Shown: piece by piece, positions 50,327 through 58,481 of the stretch
Numbering within the stretch: the first letter of the stretch is position 1
How the letters are laid out: every line of letters starts with the position of its first letter
DNA from: Geodermatophilus telluris
GTDB lineage: Bacteria; Actinomycetota; Actinomycetes; Mycobacteriales; Geodermatophilaceae
Direction: 5' to 3'
DNA length: 64,000 nt
NCBI RefSeq assembly: GCF_900102745.1
Contig: NZ_FMZF01000001.1
Coordinates: 992,001 to 1,056,000, forward strand
The notes under the pieces: generated by a model
Told to the model about the DNA's origin: nothing
What the model saw: only the letters and a program-made list of their open reading frames with translations
The model's database searches: none
Made by a program: the position numbers and the translations under genes

Positions 50327-50333
50327 GCGGATT

Positions 50334-50339
50334 ACCGTA
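50334..50339 (-). promoter_or_regulatory. -10 element for leader peptide and TauD gene
   Basis: On the minus strand TACGGT ends 7 bases before the leader ATG (50326), placing the transcription start at or next to that codon. No -35 is evident. Confidence 0.4.
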
Positions 50340-50548
50340 GCGGGTGCTCCGCCTCCCGGGACAGGGGGTCCCGGCCGCCCGCCGTCCTCCCTGCGGGTGA
50401 CGCGCGCGGCGCCCGGGGACCGGTCGGCGGCCCGACCTGCCGAGACAGGAGGGGTCGGTCCGGACGGGAGGGGTGCGTGGTGGCGCAGTCGGGCGTGCGG
50501 GTCGCGACCCTGTCGCGGCGGCGCGGGCCTGTGGCACCGTCTGAACCC

Positions 50549-53062
50549 ATGTCGCGCCCGGCCGGGGACCAGACGCTGGGCGACCTGGCGCGCTCGGTCC
50601 GGGTGGTCGGGCCGGACACCCCCGTCGCCACCGTGGAGGCGCTGCTGCTGCGCCGTCCGGCGGGCACGCCGTGGCTGGTCGTGCAGGGCACGGACGGCCC
50701 GGTGCTCCTGGGCCGCGGCTGGCTGGAGGCGATGCGGGCCGGGACCGGCAGTGACGGCGTCCCGCCGGCCGGCTCCCGCCCCGTCGCGGAGGTGGCGCCG
50801 CGGGGCACGCTCGTCGTCCCCGCCGGCTCCACCGTCGGCGAGGCCGCGGCCCTGCTGGCGGAGCGGCGGCGCAGCGGGGAGGACGTGCCCGAGGCGATCG
50901 TCGTGGTCTGCGCCGAGGACGTCGGCGTCGTCCCGGTCGCCACGCTGTTCGAGCAGCTCGCGCACCACTACGCGTACCGCGCCGTGCACGACCCGCTCAC
51001 CGGCCTGCCCAACCGGCTCTTCCTCGAGGACCAGGTGCAGCCCCCCGGCGGCTTCCGGCCCGGGGCGCTGTTCTTCGTCGACCTCGACCGCTTCAAGGAC
51101 GTCAACGACCACTTCGGCCACGCCGCCGGCGACGAGGTGCTGGCCCAGTTCGCCCGGCGGCTGCGCTCGCTGGCGCGGTCGGGCGACCTGGTGGCCCGGC
51201 TCAGCGGCGACGAGTTCGTCCTGGTCACCGCCGACCGGCTCGGCCGGGACGAGGCCGACGCGCTGGCGCAGCGCATCCTGCTCGCCGCCGACGCACCGGT
51301 GGTCGTGCGCGGCGCGAACGGCAGCGAGGAGCTGGTCGCCATCGGTGCCAGCGTGGGAATCGCGCAGGCCCCGGCCGGGGAGGGCCCCGCGGGACCGGAC
51401 GCGCTCGACCGGCTCGTCACCGAGGCCGACACGGCGATGTACCGGGCCAAGACCCTCGGCCGCGGCCGCTGGGCGCACTTCGCGCCCGAGCTGCTCGAGG
51501 ACCGCGAGCACGGCGACGTGGTGCGGGCGCGGCACCTGCTGGAGCGCCGGCTGCGGGCGGCGGTGGACCGCGGCGGGCTCAGCGTGCAGTACCAGCCCGT
51601 GGTCGCGCTGCCCTCCGGCCGGACCACCGGCGTCGAGGCGCTGGCCCGCTGGCACGACGAGGAGCTGGGCTGGGTCGCCCCCGACCGGTTCGTCCCGCTC
51701 GCCGAGGACACCGGCCTGATCGTCGACCTCGGCCGGTGGGTGCTGCGCACCGCCTGCCGGGAGGCGGCGGGCTGGCCGGTCCCGCCGTCCGGGCCGGCCC
51801 CGACCGTGGCGGTCAACGTGTCCCCGGTGCAGCTGGTGCAGCGCGGCTTCGTCGACGAGGTCGTGGCGGCCCTGGCCGAGTCCGGGCTGGCGCCCGACCG
51901 GCTGTGCCTGGAGATCACCGAGACCGCGGCCATCACCGACCTGGCGGCCACCGCGGCGCGGCTCGAGGAGCTCCGCGGGCTGGGCGTGCGGCTGGCCCTC
52001 GACGACTTCGGCGCCGGCCACTCGGCGCTGTCCCTGCTGCGGCACCTGCCGGTGGACCTGGTGAAGATCGACCGGTCGTTCGTCGAGCGGGTCACCACCG
52101 ACACCGCCGACGCCGTCCTGGTGCGCCTGGTCGTCGAGGCGGCGCACGGGCTCGGCCGCAAGGTGTGCGCGGAGGGCGTGGAGACGCCGGAGCAGGCGCG
52201 GCAGCTGGTCGCGCTGGGCTGCGACTCCGCGCAGGGCTGGCTGTTCGGCCGCCCGGCCGACGTCCCCGCTCTCGCCGCCCGGCCCGGCACGGTGGGGACG
52301 GACGAGGTGTCCGGCCCGGCACCGCTGCCCCTGGCCGGCAGCGACGAGGTGGTCGTCGTCTCCACCCCCGGCCGCGTCATCACCTACGCGTCGGCCACCG
52401 CGGGCCCGGTGCTCGGGTGGCTGCCGCAGGAACTGTTGGGCGCGTCGGTGCTCACCCTGCTGCACCCCGAGGACGTCGACCGCGTGCTCACCGGGCAGCC
52501 GGTGGCGCGCGACGGCGGCGCGGAGGGCACCGTGCACCGCGCCCTGCACCGCGACGGCACCGTGCGGTGGCTGCGCACCTCGGTGCAGCGGCTGACCGAC
52601 GCGTCGGGCACGCTCCGCGAGGTCGTCACCGTGTCCCGCGACGTGACGGCGGCGGTGGCGGCCCAGGAGGCGCTGGCCGAGAGCGAGTCGATGTTCCGGC
52701 ACGCCTTCGACGACGCGCCGATCGGCATGGCCCTCACCGACCTCGACGGCCGCTTCATCCGCGTGAACAAGGCCTTCGCGGCCCTGGTGGGGCGGGCGCC
52801 GGAGGAGCTGGCGCCGATGACCGTCGCCGACGTCACCCACCCCGAGGACCTCGCCCAGGACGACGCCAACCTCACGGAGGTCCGCACCGGCGCCGTCGAC
52901 GGGCACCTGGTGACCAAGCGCTACCTGCGCGCCGACGGCACGGCCTTCCTCGCCCGCGTGCACGCCGCCGTCGTCGTGGACCGCTCGCAGCGGCCCTCGC
53001 ACGTCTTCGCCCACGTCGTCGAGCTCGGCGGCGACGTCCCCGGCGTCGCGCCGCGGGGCTGA
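50549..53062 (+). CDS. CBS-like GGDEF-EAL protein with two C-terminal PAS domains
   Basis: An 837-residue soluble c-di-GMP protein. Residues 1-135 resemble a CBS pair (SVRVVGPDTPVATVEALLLRRPAGTPWLVVQ). The GGDEF domain has HDPLTGLPNRLFLEDQV and LVARLSGDEFVLVT (SGDEF, a variant active in known cyclases). The EAL domain has VEALARW, NVSPVQL, EITETA, DDFGAGHSAL, KIDRSFV, AEGVETPEQ and QGWLFGRP. Two PAS domains follow (about 600-710 and 715-830; MFRHAFDDAPIGMALTDLDGRF). Sensors after the output domains reverse the usual order. ATG at 50549 with the frame open upstream; divergent from the TauD leader. Confidence 0.88.
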   Translation: MSRPAGDQTLGDLARSVRVVGPDTPVATVEALLLRRPAGTPWLVVQGTDGPVLLGRGWLEAMRAGTGSDGVPPAGSRPVAEVAPRGTLVVPAGSTVGEAAALLAERRRSGEDVPEAIVVVCAEDVGVVPVATLFEQLAHHYAYRAVHDPLTGLPNRLFLEDQVQPPGGFRPGALFFVDLDRFKDVNDHFGHAAGDEVLAQFARRLRSLARSGDLVARLSGDEFVLVTADRLGRDEADALAQRILLAADAPVVVRGANGSEELVAIGASVGIAQAPAGEGPAGPDALDRLVTEADTAMYRAKTLGRGRWAHFAPELLEDREHGDVVRARHLLERRLRAAVDRGGLSVQYQPVVALPSGRTTGVEALARWHDEELGWVAPDRFVPLAEDTGLIVDLGRWVLRTACREAAGWPVPPSGPAPTVAVNVSPVQLVQRGFVDEVVAALAESGLAPDRLCLEITETAAITDLAATAARLEELRGLGVRLALDDFGAGHSALSLLRHLPVDLVKIDRSFVERVTTDTADAVLVRLVVEAAHGLGRKVCAEGVETPEQARQLVALGCDSAQGWLFGRPADVPALAARPGTVGTDEVSGPAPLPLAGSDEVVVVSTPGRVITYASATAGPVLGWLPQELLGASVLTLLHPEDVDRVLTGQPVARDGGAEGTVHRALHRDGTVRWLRTSVQRLTDASGTLREVVTVSRDVTAAVAAQEALAESESMFRHAFDDAPIGMALTDLDGRFIRVNKAFAALVGRAPEELAPMTVADVTHPEDLAQDDANLTEVRTGAVDGHLVTKRYLRADGTAFLARVHAAVVVDRSQRPSHVFAHVVELGGDVPGVAPRG

Positions 53063-53075
53063 GCGGCCTCCCCGG

Positions 53076-54074
53076 TCACCCCGGCCGGCGGCCGAGCTCC
53101 GCCAGCAGCCCGGCCTCCCGGGCGGCGCTCAGCCCGGCTCCCCGCGGCCGGTCGAGCCCCTGCGCGCGCTCCCACGCCAGCAGGTCGGCGAGCAGCTCCT
53201 CCCGGGGGCGGTGGCGCAGCCCCGCGGCCGCCGCGCGCGCCCCGGAGCGGGCCGACCAGCCCCGGTCCTCCGGCGCCGGCAGCCACAGCGCCATCGACTC
53301 CTCCCCCATCCAGGGCTCGACGCCCCGCTCGAGCAGCCAGTCGGAGGACGCGGGCACCACCGGCCCGGTGTGCCCGGCCACCGTGCGGGAGGCGGCCACC
53401 CACTCGCCGAACGGCACGACCGGGCCGACGGCGTCGAACACGCCGGTGACGGACCGGTCCGCGCACCCGACCAGCCAGCCCGCGAGGTCGCGGACGTCGA
53501 CCACCTGGGTGGGCAGGTCGGGGGTGTCGGGCACGAGCAGCGGCCCGTGCGGGTCGCGCGCGGCGCGGGCGACCCAGGCGCCGGAGCGGCCGGTGTGGTC
53601 GCCGGGGCCGCCGACGAGCCCGGCGCGGGCCACGAGCAGGCGCTCCCCCACCGCGGCCCGGGACAGCTCCTCGCAGGCGACCTTGGCCGGCCCGTACAGC
53701 TCCCGCCCGACCCGCGGCTCGTCGGTGGCCCGGCCCACCGGGTCGGTCTCGTCCCCGCCCGGCGTCGTCCGGGAGGCGTAGGCGCTGACCGAGGAGACGT
53801 AGGTCCAGTGCCGGGCCCGGTCGCCCAGCGCCGCCAGCGCCTCGCGGACGGACGCCGGCTGCCAGGACACCTCCACCACGGCGTCCCACTCCCGGCCGGC
53901 GACCGCGTCGTAGGCGCCGGGGCGCTCGCGGTCGGCGGCGACCAGCCGGGCGCCGTCGGCCACCCCGCCGGACCGCCCGCGCGCCAGGCAGGTGACCGCG
54001 TGCCCCCGGGCCAGCGCCTGCCGCGACACCTCACGGCCCAGCCAGGCCGTCCCGCCGAGCACCAGCACGTCCAC
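53076..54074 (-). CDS. NAD-dependent epimerase/reductase (extended SDR)
   Basis: A 332-residue Rossmann protein. The nucleotide-binding start [21 protein letters not shown] carries the GGTxxLG variant of the SDR glycine motif. [14 protein letters not shown] and the [12 protein letters not shown] segment provide the active-site Tyr and Lys (YxxxK). The [13 protein letters not shown] segment is typical of sugar-nucleotide epimerase-like reductases. GTG at 54074. Substrate unknown. Its 3' end lies 13 bases from the convergent GGDEF-EAL stop. Confidence 0.85.
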   Translation of the reverse strand: MDVLVLGGTAWLGREVSRQALARGHAVTCLARGRSGGVADGARLVAADRERPGAYDAVAGREWDAVVEVSWQPASVREALAALGDRARHWTYVSSVSAYASRTTPGGDETDPVGRATDEPRVGRELYGPAKVACEELSRAAVGERLLVARAGLVGGPGDHTGRSGAWVARAARDPHGPLLVPDTPDLPTQVVDVRDLAGWLVGCADRSVTGVFDAVGPVVPFGEWVAASRTVAGHTGPVVPASSDWLLERGVEPWMGEESMALWLPAPEDRGWSARSGARAAAAGLRHRPREELLADLLAWERAQGLDRPRGAGLSAAREAGLLAELGRRPG

Positions 54075-54147
54075 GTCCCCACCCTGCCACCGGGGCGCCG
54101 GCCGGCAGGGGCCGTCCGCTCCCGGCGCAGCGGGCCCGGCCGCCCGC

Positions 54148-54894
54148 TCAGCCGCCCAGCAGGCCGTCGACCACGGTGGCCAGGCCGCCGGCCAGGGCGA
54201 TCGTCAGCGCGCCGGTGCGGGCGACGGCGGGCGGCACCCGGGTGGCCAGCGCCGTCCCGCCCACCACGCCGGCGGCGAGCGCGGCGGCCGCGGAAGCCCA
54301 CGTCGTCCCCGGCAGCACGGGCATCCCCCGGACCGCCACCGCCGTGGCGCCGACGGCGGCGAAGCACAGCTGTGCGGTCGCCGCGAAGGCGGACTGCGCC
54401 CACCGGGTGGCCACCGCGTACGCCGTGAGCGCCGGACCGCCGACGCCCGCGGTCGCGGTGAGGAAGCCGGTGGCCGCGCCGGCGACCAGGGTCGTCCCGG
54501 GGTGCGCCGGCCCCGGCGGCCCGCCGACGCCCCAGCGGCCCAGGGCCAGGACGGCCAGCAGCGACAGGACGACGGTGCCGCCGACCAGCACCTGGAGCAC
54601 GGCGACCGGGACCGCCCGGGCGAGGAGGGCGCCCGGGACGACGGCAGCCAGGGCGGGCACCAGCAGCAGCACGCCGCGGCGCAGGTCGACGTCGCGGTAC
54701 ACCTGTCCCAGCACCAGCAGCGCCACCGCGACGCCGAGCGCGTTGGCGACGAGGACGCCGGTGACCGGCCCGGTGAGGAGCACGAGGAAGGGCGCCGCGA
54801 CGAGGCTGAAGCCCAGGCCGGTGACCCGCTGCGTCACCGCCCCGGCGGCGACGGCGGCCGCGAGGCCCAGGGTGGGCAGCCAGGCGCCGGACAC
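54148..54894 (-). CDS. TauE/SafE family sulfite exporter
   Basis: A 248-residue permease with about eight helices. The repeated TauE/SafE signature appears as [23 protein letters not shown] in the first half and [24 protein letters not shown] in the second. Members export sulfite, sulfoacetate or related organosulfur anions. GTG at 54894 has GAGGG upstream; the adjacent GGGAG overlaps it. About 4 kb away is a TauD-like dioxygenase that would release sulfite, a possible functional link though not an operon. It is divergent from the photoproduct lyase gene. Confidence 0.88.
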   Translation of the reverse strand: MSGAWLPTLGLAAAVAAGAVTQRVTGLGFSLVAAPFLVLLTGPVTGVLVANALGVAVALLVLGQVYRDVDLRRGVLLLVPALAAVVPGALLARAVPVAVLQVLVGGTVVLSLLAVLALGRWGVGGPPGPAHPGTTLVAGAATGFLTATAGVGGPALTAYAVATRWAQSAFAATAQLCFAAVGATAVAVRGMPVLPGTTWASAAAALAAGVVGGTALATRVPPAVARTGALTIALAGGLATVVDGLLGG

Positions 54895-54996
54895 CTCCCG
54901 ACCCTCGCCGACGGCGGCGTGCAGGGCGACCCGGAGCACACCCGGCCGGCCGCCGGCCGGGGCATGGGCGGCACCCGGCGGGTGTTGCACCAGGCG

Positions 54997-56124
54997 ATGA
55001 CCGCGCTGCTCACCCCGCCCGTCGCCCCCTCCCCCGCCGACCTCACCGTCCTCCCGGCCCCGTCCCGGCTGTGGACGCCGAAGCGGGTCCTGGTCACCCG
55101 CTCGGCCGCCGAGCGCCCGCACGGTCAGCGCGTCCTCGCGCGGCTCGAGGCCGCCGGCGTCGACGGGATCGAGCTGCTGCGCGGTGACCGGCTGCCCTCC
55201 CTGCGCGGCGACGACGACCGCGCCGCGTTCATGGCCGCCAAGGACACGATGGCGCTCGTCGTGCCGCCGCCGTCCAAGCGGAGGCTGCAGCCCATCCCGC
55301 CGTCGGCGGACTTCCGGCTCGACCTCGCCGAGGGCTGCCCGGCGCACTGCCAGTACTGCTACCTCGCCGGCTCGCTCGGTGGCCCGCCGATCACCCGCGT
55401 GTGGGCCGACCTCGACGAGGTCCTCGACGGCCTCGACGGCTACGTCGGCCGCGGGACGATCACCTCCGGCACGCTCGAGCGCGGCGGTGAGGGGACGACG
55501 TTCGAGGCGTCCTGCTACACCGACCCGCTGGCCATCGAGCACCTGACCGGCGGCCTGGCGCGGATGGTCGAGCACTTCGGCACCCACGAGTGGGCCGGCC
55601 CGGTGCAGCTGCGCGCCACCACCAAGTTCGACGACGTCGCCGGCCTGCTGGCCCTCCCCCACGGCGGGCGCACCCGCCTGCGGTTCTCGGTCAACGCGTC
55701 CTCGGTCGACCGCCGGTTCGAGGGTGCGACGGCCAAGGTGCCGGCCCGGCTGCGGGCGCTGTCGGCGGTGGCGGCGGCCGGGTACCCGGTCGGCGTCACC
55801 ATCGCGCCGATCATGCCGGTGGAGGGCTGGCAGGAGCAGTACGCCGAGCTGCTCGACGGCATCGCTGCCGCCGTCCCGGCCGGGCACGACCTGACCGTCG
55901 AGTGCATCACCCACCGCTTCACGCCGGGCAGCAAGGAGACGCTGCTCGACTGGTACCCGCGGACCAGGCTCGAGATGGACGAGTCCCGCCGCACCACCAA
56001 GCGGGGGAAGTTCGGCTCGGTCAAGCACGTCTACCGCAAGGAGACGATGGCCGAGCTGCGTGGCTGGTTCGAGCCCGAGGTCGCCGAGCGGCTGCCCGAG
56101 GCCCGCCTCCTGTACTGGACGTGA
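54997..56124 (+). CDS. splB: Spore photoproduct lyase-like radical SAM enzyme
   Basis: A 375-residue radical SAM protein. The [4Fe-4S] motif is CPAHCQYCYL (Cys114, Cys118, Cys121). Downstream, FEASCYTDPLAIEHL places Cys173 where Bacillus SplB has its hydrogen-donor cysteine. The C-terminal RFTPGSKETLLDWYPRTRLEMDESRR and KRGKFGSVKHVYRKE match the family. SplB reverses the thymine dimer called spore photoproduct. This lineage is not endospore-forming, so it probably repairs UV damage in desiccated cells (inference). ATG at 54997; ATG 54964 is an in-frame alternative. Confidence 0.85.
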   Translation: MTALLTPPVAPSPADLTVLPAPSRLWTPKRVLVTRSAAERPHGQRVLARLEAAGVDGIELLRGDRLPSLRGDDDRAAFMAAKDTMALVVPPPSKRRLQPIPPSADFRLDLAEGCPAHCQYCYLAGSLGGPPITRVWADLDEVLDGLDGYVGRGTITSGTLERGGEGTTFEASCYTDPLAIEHLTGGLARMVEHFGTHEWAGPVQLRATTKFDDVAGLLALPHGGRTRLRFSVNASSVDRRFEGATAKVPARLRALSAVAAAGYPVGVTIAPIMPVEGWQEQYAELLDGIAAAVPAGHDLTVECITHRFTPGSKETLLDWYPRTRLEMDESRRTTKRGKFGSVKHVYRKETMAELRGWFEPEVAERLPEARLLYWT

Positions 56125-56130
56125 GGCGGC

Positions 56131-56170
56131 TCCCGGCCTCCCGTCACCCGAGGGTGACGGGAGGCCGGGA
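56131..56170. terminator. Bidirectional hairpin between convergent genes
   Basis: Perfect 19-bp stem (56131-56149 with 56152-56170) and 2-base loop between the stops of the photoproduct lyase (56124) and formaldehyde dehydrogenase (56176) genes. Confidence 0.75.
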
Positions 56171-56175
56171 CGTCC

Positions 56176-57393
56176 TCAGGCGGGGATCAGGCCGTTCGGG
56201 TTCAGCACGTACTTCTTCGCCGCCCCCTGGTCGAACTCCTGGTAGCCGCGCGGGGCGTCCTCCAGCGGGATCACCTCGGCGTTGACCGCCTTCGCGATCT
56301 GCACCCGGTCGTGCAGGATCGCCATCATCAGCTGGCGGTTGTAGCGCATGACCGGGCACTGGCCGGTGGTGAACGCGTGCGACTTCGCCCAGCCCAGGCC
56401 CAGCCGGATGGACAGCGAGCCGACCTTGGCCGCCTCGTCCACCGCACCCGGGTCACCGGTGACGTAGAGGCCCGGGATGCCGAGGGCACCGCCGGCCCGG
56501 GTGATGTCCATCAGCGAGTTCAGCACGGTCGCCGGGGCCTCCTGCTGGGAGCCGGGGCCGTGCCCGCGGGCCTCGAAGCCGACGGCGTCGACGCCGCAGT
56601 CCACCTCGGGCTCACCCAGGATCTCCGCGATCTGGTCCTTCGGGTCGCCCTTCGAGACGTCGACGGTCTCGCACCCGAAGCTGCGTGCCTGAGCGAGTCT
56701 GTCGGCGTTGAGGTCGCCCACGATGACCACCGCGGCGCCGAGCAGCTGGGCGGAGGCCGCGGCCGCGAGCCCGACCGGGCCGGCTCCGGCGATGTAGACC
56801 GTCGAGCCGGTGCCGACGCCGGCGGTCACGCAGCCGTGGTAGCCGGTCGGGAAGATGTCCGACAGCATCGTGAGGTCGCGGATCTTGGCGAGCGCCTGGT
56901 CGCGGTCGGGGAACTTCAGGCAGTTCCAGTCGGCGTACGGGACCATCACGTACTCGGCCTGGCCGCCGGTCCAGCCGCCCATGTCGACGTAGCCGTACGC
57001 CGAGCCCGGCCGGTCGGGGTTGACGTTCAGGCAGATGCCGGTCTTGCCCTCCTTGCAGTTGCGACAGCGCCCGCAGGCGATGTTGAACGGCACGCTGACG
57101 ATGTCGCCGACCTGGAGGAACTCCACGTCGGAGCCCTTCTCGACGATCTCGCCGGTGATCTCGTGGCCGAGCACCAGACGTTCGGGCGCCGTCGTGCGCC
57201 CGCGGACCATGTGCTGGTCGCTGCCGCAGATGTTCGTGGCCACCGTCCGCAGGATGACCCCGTGGGGGGTCTTGCGGCCGACGTTGGCCGGGTTGACCCC
57301 CGGCCCCTCCTTGAGCTCCAGCCCGGGGTAGTCCAGGTCGGCCACCTCGACCTTGCCCGGCCCCATGTACATGACAGCCTTGTTGCCAGCCAC
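56176..57393 (-). CDS. fdhA: Glutathione-independent formaldehyde dehydrogenase
   Basis: A 405-residue zinc medium-chain dehydrogenase that oxidises formaldehyde to formate with NAD and no thiol cofactor. The opening GNKAVMYMGPGKVEVADLDYP and the Cys in ATNICGSDQHM match the Pseudomonas putida-type enzyme. So do LGHEITGEIVEKG, the structural zinc set CGRCRNCKEGKTGIC and the long insertion AYGYVDMGGWTGGQAEYVMVPYADWN. The cofactor loop is GAGPVGLAAAASA. GTG at 57393 follows an AGGGGA site. It is divergent from yaaA, with a dyad in between. Confidence 0.92.
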   Translation of the reverse strand: MAGNKAVMYMGPGKVEVADLDYPGLELKEGPGVNPANVGRKTPHGVILRTVATNICGSDQHMVRGRTTAPERLVLGHEITGEIVEKGSDVEFLQVGDIVSVPFNIACGRCRNCKEGKTGICLNVNPDRPGSAYGYVDMGGWTGGQAEYVMVPYADWNCLKFPDRDQALAKIRDLTMLSDIFPTGYHGCVTAGVGTGSTVYIAGAGPVGLAAAASAQLLGAAVVIVGDLNADRLAQARSFGCETVDVSKGDPKDQIAEILGEPEVDCGVDAVGFEARGHGPGSQQEAPATVLNSLMDITRAGGALGIPGLYVTGDPGAVDEAAKVGSLSIRLGLGWAKSHAFTTGQCPVMRYNRQLMMAILHDRVQIAKAVNAEVIPLEDAPRGYQEFDQGAAKKYVLNPNGLIPA

Positions 57394-57509
57394 ACGCGTC
57401 CCCTGACTCTTCTCGTCCGGGGACGGGTCACCGCCCGCCCCCGTGTCGCGTCCGCGCCGGTCGGTGCGGGCGTCCCCCCGCCCGTCGCGGTCCCCGGGCG
57501 GGTGGCCTA

Positions 57510-57529
57510 TGTCACACCACCGGGTGACA
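57510..57529. promoter_or_regulatory. TGTCAC-N8-GTGACA dyad between fdhA and yaaA
   Basis: Perfect 6-base arms at 57510-57515 and 57524-57529 in the 196-base divergent region. It has the same half-sites as the dyad in the HNH promoter (30054-30067) but a longer spacer. It may be an operator; the regulator is unknown. Confidence 0.4.
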
Positions 57530-57575
57530 CGCGGCAAGAGGAGTGCGCCCCGGACGGCCCGGGGAGGCCCGTGCC

Positions 57576-57581
57576 TACCCT
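57576..57581 (+). promoter_or_regulatory. -10 element for leaderless yaaA
   Basis: TACCCT ends 8 bases before GTG 57590, so the transcript probably begins at or near the start codon. Confidence 0.4.
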
Positions 57582-57589
57582 GGGTCCCC

Positions 57590-58336
57590 GTGCTCGTGCT
57601 GCTGCCGCCCTCGGAGACCAAGTCCCCCGACGGCGACGGCACCCCGCTCGACCTCGCCGCGCTCGGCTCGCCCGAGCTGACGCCGGTCCGCGCGACGCTG
57701 GTCGACGCGCTGGTCACCCTGGCCGCCGACCCGCCCGCGGCCCGCGCCGCGCTGGGCCTCTCCCCCGGCCAGGACGCCGAGATCGCCCGCAACGCCGCGC
57801 TGCGCAGCAGCCCCACGACGCCGGCCGCCCGGCGCTACACCGGCGTGCTCTACGACGCCCTCGACGTGCGCTCGATGACCCGCGCGCAGCGGGCGCGGGC
57901 CGACCGGCGGCTCGCCGTCGGCTCGGCGCTGTTCGGGCTGCTGCGGGCCACCGACCCGATCCCCGCCTACCGCCTGTCAGCGGGCGCCTCGCTGCCCGGG
58001 CTGCCGACCCTGCGGACGCTGTGGCGGCCGGCCCTCGGCCCGCTGCTGGCCGGTACCGGCGAGCTCGTCGTCGACCTGCGCAGCGGCGGGTACCGGGCAC
58101 TGGCCCCGGTGCCCGGCGCGGTCACCGTCGAGGTCCTGAGCGCGCGGCCCGACGGCACGCGCGCGGTGGTCAGCCACGCCAACAAGGCGCACAAGGGGCG
58201 GGTGGCCCGCCTGCTGGCCACCACCACGGCCGAGCCGGACGGCGCGGTGCGGGTGCGGGCGCTGCTGCGGCGCGCCGGGTTGCACGTGGAACACGACGGC
58301 GGGACGGCGCTCACCCTGGTGCTCCCGCCGGTCTGA
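57590..58336 (+). CDS. yaaA: YaaA family peroxide stress protein
   Basis: A 248-residue DUF328/YaaA protein. It opens with LVLLPPSETKSPDGDG, the conserved PPSETK motif, and has ARRYTGVLYDALD, AVGSALFGLLRATDPIPAYRLSAG and the C-terminal SHANKAHKGRVARLL. YaaA limits free iron and oxidative DNA damage in E. coli and binds DNA in a helix-hairpin-helix-like fold. GTG at 57590 follows a -10 element, so it is probably leaderless. Confidence 0.9.
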   Translation: MLVLLPPSETKSPDGDGTPLDLAALGSPELTPVRATLVDALVTLAADPPAARAALGLSPGQDAEIARNAALRSSPTTPAARRYTGVLYDALDVRSMTRAQRARADRRLAVGSALFGLLRATDPIPAYRLSAGASLPGLPTLRTLWRPALGPLLAGTGELVVDLRSGGYRALAPVPGAVTVEVLSARPDGTRAVVSHANKAHKGRVARLLATTTAEPDGAVRVRALLRRAGLHVEHDGGTALTLVLPPV

Positions 58337-58481
58337 CGGGCTGCCGGTCACGGATGGTGAGGGGCGGTGTGTGAGCCGTCAGACCTGTTGGCCGCAACCC
58401 GGGTCCCCTACGATGCTCTGCGGCAGCCCGTTCGAACAGCGGACGGACCGACTGCCGCATCGAGTCGGCTCCGAGCCGGAC

